A stretch of 64,000 nucleotides of DNA, from the NCBI GenBank assembly GCA_910575245.1, contig CAJTEN010000001.1, positions 1 through 64,000 of the forward strand, in the 5' to 3' direction. A model generated the notes under the pieces. The model saw only the letters and a list, made by a program, of their open reading frames with translations. It did no database searches and was not told the origin of the DNA. Below are positions 58,467-64,000 of this stretch, in pieces. Source of the DNA: Clostridia bacterium. GTDB taxonomy: Bacteria; Bacillota; Clostridia; Lachnospirales; Lachnospiraceae. Position 1 is the first letter of the stretch. Every line of letters begins with the position of its first letter. A program made the translations under genes and the position numbers.

Positions 58467-60095
58467 ATGGCCTCGTTTTCAGAAGATTTCCCGTTCGGGA
58501 TCATGGATGTGGTGGAACTTCTGCATCTGCATATCCGGCGCAGGCAGACGGACAGCGTTTACACAGACTGTCCGTTCTGCGGCGACCGGAGAGGAAAGAT
58601 GAATGTCAATTTTGTAAAGAATGTGTGGCGGTGCAACTACTGCGGTGAACACGGCGGGATGCTGAACCTGTATGCAAGGGTCAACAATACTACCAATTCC
58701 GAAGCCTACCGGGAAATCTGTGATGCCCTCCAGGCAGGGGATACTTCCTGGGGATATGGCGGTTCAGAGAATACGGACGCTTATACAGGGGGGCCGGTAA
58801 AGGAATCCCTTACAGGCGGACAGACAGCTATGGGAATCACTCAGTCGGAACGTGCCAGCCTGCAGGAGATACACCAGACTTACTCCCTGCTGCTTGAAAT
58901 GCTGTCCCTGAACCCTGCACACCGGGCGCATCTGCGCTCGGAGAAGCGGGGGCTTAGTGACGGGCAGATAGACAGCCTGGGATTTAAGAGTACCCCGCCC
59001 TATTTCTTATGCCGTTCTCTGACGGAAAGGCTGATAAAACAGGGCTGCAAAGTGGAAGGTGTTCCGGGGTTCTATCTCCATGAAGGCGGATACTGGACAC
59101 TGAGATTCAGCAGCCGCACGGCAGGAATCCTGATACCGGCTGTCGGTGTTGACGGGCTGATCCGGGGAATGCAGATTCTTTTAGATAAACCTTTTAAGGA
59201 CAAGGATGACCCACCGGAAAAAGCCGGAACGAAATATATCTGGTTCTCTTCCGCGGGAAAGAACATGGGAACCACTTCCGGCAGTCCGGTACATTTTATT
59301 GGAAACCCTTTTGCACGGACCATTTATGTCACAGAAGGGATTCTGAAAGCAGATATTGCCCACTGCCTGCTGAACCGCTCCTTTGTGGCGATTGCCGGAG
59401 CAAACAATGTGCAGCAGCTTGGCCCCCTATTTGCCCTCCTGGCACAGAATGGAACCGAGCTGATCATTGAAGCCCATGACATGGACAAATACAGCAATGA
59501 AATGATTGCAAAAGGAAGTTCCAAAATTTATCTGCTTGCAAGACAGTATGGAATGGAGTGCCGGCGGCTGACCTGGAATCCCAATTACAAAGGGATTGAT
59601 GACTGGCAGCTGGCGCTCAGAAAGGAAAAACAACAGAAAGAAGGTGAAAAGAAGAATTTACCGGAGGAGCATGCGGTTTTCTGTCCGGAAGAAAAAGGGT
59701 CTGTAGAAAAGTCTGCGGATTCTCCCGGAAAGAAGTGCAGGTTCCGTATTTACCAGCTTGTCTTTGAAGAGGGGCGGGAGACGATCCCCTTTGCCTTTAA
59801 AGGGATTCGGGATCTGCATAAAGCCGGATACGGCCAGCCTCCTGCTTCCGATTATCAGCTGGTATGTGAGTCAGAACTTCTCTTTCCTGAGCATTGGGAA
59901 GAGAAAAAAATCCTGGAACAGATTCTGGATCACTATGGGAATCATATACCGGAAGGTTACCAGGGACGTCCTCTTGCATCCTCGGATGTGGTGGAATTAG
60001 ATGATGAGACCGGCCGCCACTATTTTTATGTGGATGGCAGAATATTTGAACCTGTCCGTTTCTCTCCCTTTCTTGCAAAGCCAATGAAAGGGTAA
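58467..60095 (+). CDS. CHC2/Toprim primase-like protein
   Basis: A 542-residue protein. The N-terminal zinc finger (DCPFCGDRRGKMNVNFVKNV-WRCNYCGEHGG) is the CHC2 type of DnaG primases. The middle has a Toprim-like region: IYVTEGILKADIAH (E), AGANNV and LIIEAHDMDKY (D-x-D). The C-terminal ~100 residues (FRIYQLVFEEGRETIPF) are seen in ICE versions with DUF3854-like layout. It would prime replication of the transferred strand. GAAGGAGGG precedes the ATG. Confidence 0.85.
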   Translation: MASFSEDFPFGIMDVVELLHLHIRRRQTDSVYTDCPFCGDRRGKMNVNFVKNVWRCNYCGEHGGMLNLYARVNNTTNSEAYREICDALQAGDTSWGYGGSENTDAYTGGPVKESLTGGQTAMGITQSERASLQEIHQTYSLLLEMLSLNPAHRAHLRSEKRGLSDGQIDSLGFKSTPPYFLCRSLTERLIKQGCKVEGVPGFYLHEGGYWTLRFSSRTAGILIPAVGVDGLIRGMQILLDKPFKDKDDPPEKAGTKYIWFSSAGKNMGTTSGSPVHFIGNPFARTIYVTEGILKADIAHCLLNRSFVAIAGANNVQQLGPLFALLAQNGTELIIEAHDMDKYSNEMIAKGSSKIYLLARQYGMECRRLTWNPNYKGIDDWQLALRKEKQQKEGEKKNLPEEHAVFCPEEKGSVEKSADSPGKKCRFRIYQLVFEEGRETIPFAFKGIRDLHKAGYGQPPASDYQLVCESELLFPEHWEEKKILEQILDHYGNHIPEGYQGRPLASSDVVELDDETGRHYFYVDGRIFEPVRFSPFLAKPMKG

Positions 60096-60113
60096 GAAAT
60101 GGGCGGCAGGTAT

Positions 60114-60149
60114 GGCATGGAATGGGAACAGCCCGCTCCATGCCGTTTT
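60114..60149 (+). terminator. hairpin with T-run before the pcfK-like gene
   Basis: GGCATGGA (60114-60121) pairs with TCCATGCC (60137-60144), then GTTTTT. It lies inside the apparent operon, 18 bases before the start, so it may act as an attenuator. Confidence 0.75.
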
Positions 60150-60166
60150 TATGAAAGGAGATTTTT

Positions 60167-61162
60167 ATGGATACTTTTACAAATATGGGCATGGAAATGA
60201 ATATAGGAGACAATCCGTTTGAGGAAGACGGATTATTCGGAAGTACTGCGGAAAGAACAGAGGAAGGCGCACTGGACGGATTTCTTCCGGTAACAGCTTC
60301 GGTTTCGGGCAATCCCTTTGAGAGCGGAGCGGAACAGGCCAGTCATTTGCCAGTCCAGGGAGCAGCTGCAGAGACTGTAGTACAGGCGGAGACGGAAGAA
60401 GAAAATACCTGCCCTGAAGAAGATGCAGGAGAAAAAGAGGAGCAGGAAGAAAAAGAAACTGGCTCTACGGATTCCAATATGGAGGAAGAATCGGAAGATA
60501 AAAAACGTGCGGAACATGAGGCGGCAGAGGCCAGGCGCAAAGCAGAATGGGAGGCAAAAGAACAGGAAAAACAGGCGAAAAGGCAGGCACAGCTTGACCG
60601 AATCAAGGCTATGAACGATGAGGAGCTGACTGCTGAATCCATGAAGAGGGTTAGCACTGATACAGAGAAGCTGACACGCCGCAATATGAAGGAATGCGTT
60701 TCTGAGTATATCCAGACCGCATGCCTGGAAGATGTGGCATTTGCCAAACAGGTCATGCTTCCCCAGAAGAATATGGTTCGCTGTTTCCAATATATCAACC
60801 GGAAAGCTTATGAATATATCCAGGATGAGATAAAAGCATCCGGGATACAGCCGGGGCGGGATACGCCCTGTTATTCCAGCGATATTCCGGATGACATTTG
60901 TTATCACTGGGCCGAAGAATATTTCCGTACCATGGACGTGAAGGAGGATAAAGAGGACGAGGAAGAATTTGTTCCACGGCCTTATGCAGGGAAGACGGCA
61001 GCCGGCTCCAAAGGAAAGAAAACGGTAACAAAAAAAGCTGCGGCTAAAAAACCGGCAGAGAAGAAAACGGAGAAAAAGGAATCTGAAGATAACGGGCAGA
61101 TATCCTTTATGGAACAGCTTTCTCTTGAAGGTATGCTGACGCCGGAAAAAAAGGCAGGATGA
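60167..61162 (+). CDS. pcfK: PcfK-like conjugation protein
   Basis: A 331-residue protein. Residues ~60-150 are an acidic then strongly charged helix (KAEWEAKEQEKQAKRQAQLD). The conserved PcfK-like domain spans ~165-260 (LTRRNMKECVSEYIQTACLE, FAKQVMLPQKNMVRCFQYIN). The C-terminus is Lys/Ala-rich (KKTVTKKAAAKKPAEKKTEK) and ends ISFMEQLSLEGML. In pCF10, pcfK lies next to pcfJ among processing genes; its exact role is unknown. AAAGGAG precedes the ATG. Confidence 0.8.
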   Translation: MDTFTNMGMEMNIGDNPFEEDGLFGSTAERTEEGALDGFLPVTASVSGNPFESGAEQASHLPVQGAAAETVVQAETEEENTCPEEDAGEKEEQEEKETGSTDSNMEEESEDKKRAEHEAAEARRKAEWEAKEQEKQAKRQAQLDRIKAMNDEELTAESMKRVSTDTEKLTRRNMKECVSEYIQTACLEDVAFAKQVMLPQKNMVRCFQYINRKAYEYIQDEIKASGIQPGRDTPCYSSDIPDDICYHWAEEYFRTMDVKEDKEDEEEFVPRPYAGKTAAGSKGKKTVTKKAAAKKPAEKKTEKKESEDNGQISFMEQLSLEGMLTPEKKAG

Positions 61163-61187
61163 ATATAGTTTCATGGAGGTGAAAAAG

Positions 61188-61736
61188 ATGATAGCATATA
61201 AAGGCTTTAAACCCGGCCTTATCTGCCTGGGGTATCAATTTGTTATGGGCCTTAACAAAACGGAAAAAGCAAACTGCCGTAAAAATGGTTTTCATTGTGC
61301 AGAAAATCCTCTGGATTGTCTTACTTATTATTCCAATATGAATCAGGCAGAATACTATATCGTAAATGCCGGAGGAGATATGGATGAGGATGGGGATGAT
61401 ACCAAAATCTCCTGTACAGAGTTGACGATACTGAAAAAGCTGACAAAAGAGGATTTCTTTCTTCACAGTCTCGCTTTTATGGCAGACCATCCGCTGCGGG
61501 AATGGAGCTGCCATGTATCAAGGGATAAAGCAGAGGCATCCGCCGGATATGCCGTGGTGAGAGGAATCGCCCCGGTAGCCAGCGGTAAAAAAGGAGACAT
61601 CCTTGCTTTTGCTAAGGAAGATCCGGTGAATGGGCATATTATTCAGATTGCGCTGGCGCAGGTAGACGGCAAAAAAGTTCTGCCGGATACATGGTACGGC
61701 ACAGATCTGACAGAGAGGCAGGTGGCTTTGATATGA
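61188..61736 (+). CDS. DUF7666-like ICE protein
   Basis: A 182-residue protein starting MIAYKGFKPGLICLGYQFVM. CRKNGFHCAENPLDCLTYYS is the conserved core of a family common next to pcfJ in Firmicutes ICEs and phages. The C-terminal part has VARDKAEASAGYAV-like and GDILAFAKEDPVNGHI segments. GGAGGTG lies before ATG 61188, so I prefer it to the ATG at 61173. The stop overlaps the pcfJ start (ATGA). Function unknown; family name given from memory. Confidence 0.6.
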   Translation: MIAYKGFKPGLICLGYQFVMGLNKTEKANCRKNGFHCAENPLDCLTYYSNMNQAEYYIVNAGGDMDEDGDDTKISCTELTILKKLTKEDFFLHSLAFMADHPLREWSCHVSRDKAEASAGYAVVRGIAPVASGKKGDILAFAKEDPVNGHIIQIALAQVDGKKVLPDTWYGTDLTERQVALI

Positions 61737-63928
61737 GAAAAAAGGAATTGTTAAAATTGCGGACACTGAATGCCACATCAAAAATGATGCAGATGGCAGA
61801 TTTGGATTTACCGCAGCGCACAGTGCAGCGCTATTGGAACGGTGAGCGTGTTCATATATCCTACCAATGCGGGCTGTATATGCGTTGTCAGGTCTTAAAT
61901 AGCTTCATGAAAGTGGCTTTTTTCCTTACGGAACACATGAGAACGGGAGGAAGAATGCCAGTTTATGAATTGTATATTGACAAAGAAAAAGGAGAATTTC
62001 TCACGTATGACCGGATTGCACAAAAATGGCTTACGGCCAAACTTGATATGATTCCCTGGCCAGGGTATGTATATTATTCTGAGAAAAAATGGATCAGTCC
62101 ACAAGGATATGAACTGATTAAAAAGTATCTCGGTGTTGAGCATGGCGGCTATCAGGGGCTGTTGGAGTATCAGTTGAAGGTTCGTGCAGACGAGTTGAAG
62201 CGGCGCCATAAAAGAGAAACTGATCCATGGGATCTTGACCTGGAACAGACGCCGGAGCTGCCAAAAGACTGGGAACGCTGGGTAAACAAGGTTGGGATTA
62301 CAGAAAATTATATGTTCTATCAGTACAGCAGGAAAGGAGCAAAAACCGGATATTGTACATTTTGTGAAAAAGAGGTGGATATAAAAAATCCACGTCATAA
62401 TAAAATCGGGCACTGTCCACGGTGCCGTCACAAGGTTATATACAAATCTATTGGAAAGGCCGGCACAGTTATGACGGAATATCATCCTATGTATCTGATG
62501 CAGAGATGTGAGGATGGATTCATGCTTCGGGAATTTAGAGGATATAGAAAATATCGGAAAGGAGAGTATGAAAATCCGGAATGCAGCAGCTGGGAAGTGC
62601 GAAGAGCTCTTTATGACCATAATGCAGAGCCACGGAATGCCTATTACTGGGGAGATTATAAACATTCGGAAACCAGGTGGATCTGTACTGATTTCTGTAG
62701 TCCAAACTGGTATGGAAATGGGAATGGGCGGGTATATGGAAAAACCCTTCCTTCACTTGGAAAAAAAGAGTTACGCTGTACGGGAATCATAGAAGCCCTT
62801 CAGGACAATAAGAACATGGACCCGGAAAAATATTTTGCAGTATTTGACAGGATACCTCAGCTGGAACAGCTGGCAAAGGCTCATCTGCCTGCTTTGGTAT
62901 CGGAATGTATGGGTAATTACTATCATTTTAAAGAAGCATTTAAGAATCCAAGATCCAAAAGCCTGTTGAAGCTTTTGGGAATAGATTCCCAGCAGTTAAA
63001 GCGGCTTAGGGAAAACAGGGGCAGACGTCAGTTTTTGACATGGCTTCAATATGAGAAGGTTACCGGAAAATGTCTGCCGGATGAGGTGGTTTCCTGGTTC
63101 TGCAAAGAAAAAATTGTACCGGATAAACTGCGGTTTATAACAGATAGGATGAGCATTGTGCAGATCTATAATTACATAAGGCGTCAGATGTGTGAAAACC
63201 GTATGAAAAGTGATCAGGTACTTACTACATGGGCCGATTATCTTTCTATGGCCTGTCGCCTGAAAATGGATACCAATGACGCGATCATCTATCGTGTACG
63301 GAGACTGCGCCAGCGGCATGATGAACTTGTAAAGCTCTGCGGACAGAAGGAGCTTGCAATCAGGGCTGGAGAAATTCTGGAAAAATATCCGCATATTGAG
63401 GACATTTATCAGGAAGTCAGAGCAATCTATGGGTATGCAGGAGAAGATTATACGGTTATCGTTCCTTCCCGGATTGAAGAAATCATGAATGAAGGAGAAA
63501 AACTCCATCATTGTGTGGGGAGCAGTGACCGGTATTGGGAACGCATTGAAAGAAATGAAAGCTATGTGCTGTTTCTTCGCAGGACATCTGATCTGGACAC
63601 TTCATATTATACGCTGGAGATTGAACCGGATGGAACTGTAAGGCAGAAACGGACTATGTATGACAGACAAAAGGAGGATATCAAAGACGCAGAAAAATTC
63701 CTGCAGGAGTGGCAGAAGGTAATTTCCAAAAGAATCACCTCCAAAGAAAGAGGGCTTGCAGAAAAAAGCCGTATCCTGCGGAATCAGGAATTTACACAAA
63801 TGCGGGAAAATCAGATTGTTATCAATACAGGTGACCTTAGAGGCCAGCTTTTAGTTGACGTATTGATGGCAGATTTGATGGAGAACAAAGAGGAACTTGC
63901 GGAAACTGTTTTACCGGCGGCCGCATAA
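61733..63928 (+). CDS. pcfJ: PcfJ-like conjugation protein
   Basis: A 731-residue protein matching PcfJ. Features are a zinc-ribbon pair in the middle (GYCTFCEKEVDI and GHCPRCRHKVIY, ~210-245), YKSIGKAGTVMTEYH, and the conserved C-terminal KLHHCVGSSDRYWERI with LEIEPDGTVRQKRTMYDRQ. PcfJ belongs to the pCF10 processing region and is widespread in ICEs, with no known activity. The start overlaps the previous stop by ATGA. A terminator follows. Confidence 0.88.
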   Translation: MRKKELLKLRTLNATSKMMQMADLDLPQRTVQRYWNGERVHISYQCGLYMRCQVLNSFMKVAFFLTEHMRTGGRMPVYELYIDKEKGEFLTYDRIAQKWLTAKLDMIPWPGYVYYSEKKWISPQGYELIKKYLGVEHGGYQGLLEYQLKVRADELKRRHKRETDPWDLDLEQTPELPKDWERWVNKVGITENYMFYQYSRKGAKTGYCTFCEKEVDIKNPRHNKIGHCPRCRHKVIYKSIGKAGTVMTEYHPMYLMQRCEDGFMLREFRGYRKYRKGEYENPECSSWEVRRALYDHNAEPRNAYYWGDYKHSETRWICTDFCSPNWYGNGNGRVYGKTLPSLGKKELRCTGIIEALQDNKNMDPEKYFAVFDRIPQLEQLAKAHLPALVSECMGNYYHFKEAFKNPRSKSLLKLLGIDSQQLKRLRENRGRRQFLTWLQYEKVTGKCLPDEVVSWFCKEKIVPDKLRFITDRMSIVQIYNYIRRQMCENRMKSDQVLTTWADYLSMACRLKMDTNDAIIYRVRRLRQRHDELVKLCGQKELAIRAGEILEKYPHIEDIYQEVRAIYGYAGEDYTVIVPSRIEEIMNEGEKLHHCVGSSDRYWERIERNESYVLFLRRTSDLDTSYYTLEIEPDGTVRQKRTMYDRQKEDIKDAEKFLQEWQKVISKRITSKERGLAEKSRILRNQEFTQMRENQIVINTGDLRGQLLVDVLMADLMENKEELAETVLPAAA

Positions 63929-63938
63929 TAAATACTGG

Positions 63939-63969
63939 CAGGATGTCTTATCGGCATCCTGTCTTTTTT
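63939..63969 (+). terminator. intrinsic terminator after pcfJ
   Basis: CAGGATG (63939-63945) pairs with CATCCTG (63955-63961), then CTTTTTT. Confidence 0.8.
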
Positions 63970-63983
63970 ACAAGGAGGACTAT

Positions 63984-64000
63984 ATGATCAAAAATTTAAG
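63984..64000 (+). CDS. start of a further gene, cut by the window edge
   Basis: ATG at 63984 stands 6 bases after AAGGAGG and reads MIKNL before the sequence ends. It shows that the operon continues beyond the terminator-like hairpin. Confidence 0.5.

Overview
The window looks like an accessory region of a gut Clostridia genome, probably Lachnospiraceae. The basis is family recognition: Tn4451-type and Tn1549-like mobile genes, BspA-like surface proteins, PcfJ/PcfK-like conjugation genes, strong AGGAGG ribosome binding sites and a mosaic of GC-rich mobilisation genes with AT-rich cargo. I see no rRNA, tRNA or CRISPR array. Almost everything is mobile, decayed or cargo.

Region by region. 1-5.4 kb: small genes (membrane peptide, nucleoside phosphorylase, GyrI-like protein, lipoprotein), an intact IS200/IS605 element, and a graveyard of gene fragments (HAD phosphatase, XRE regulator, a frameshifted unknown). 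5.5-11.9 kb: one 2126-residue secreted BspA/DUF285 surface protein. 12-14 kb: an IS200 remnant and a chimeric reading frame joining a CD-NTase-like (CBASS) fragment to a serine recombinase that has lost its catalytic domain. 14-30 kb: the mobilisation part of a Tn1549-like ICE (SNF2-like helicase, DUF3848, MobC, DUF1016 nuclease, relaxase). Its helicase gene is split by a complete 9.4 kb Tn4451-like element (14753-24180). The insertion can be undone on paper to the base. Several ICE genes carry in-frame stops.

30-38 kb: ICE cargo for antimicrobial response: a two-component system, an NTF2-like protein, a chloramphenicol acetyltransferase-like enzyme, a FtsX-type ABC transporter and a DUF3267 membrane protein. 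A shared TGTCCGC/GCGGACA inverted repeat precedes three transcription units. The last, a response regulator, is cut off by a truncated DDE transposon (38-39.9 kb). 40-43.5 kb: an Rpn-type nuclease, a transposase/integrase chimera and the first 95 codons of uvrB.

43.6-64 kb: a second conjugative element running off the right edge. It starts with winged-helix and sigma-like regulators, carries an AbiE toxin-antitoxin pair and a TetR/ABC-exporter cargo block, then a long plus-strand operon with a phage-like recombination and replication set (YqaJ exonuclease, RecD2-like helicase, a possible annealing protein, CHC2/Toprim primase) followed by PcfK- and PcfJ-like genes. Upstream of two units in this element (51.0-51.3 and 52.8-53.1 kb) is a duplicated non-coding module: palindrome, promoter, ~150-nt RNA ending in a terminator, then a second hairpin. 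Both hairpins keep their pairing through compensatory changes between copies. This is my best candidate for an undescribed system.
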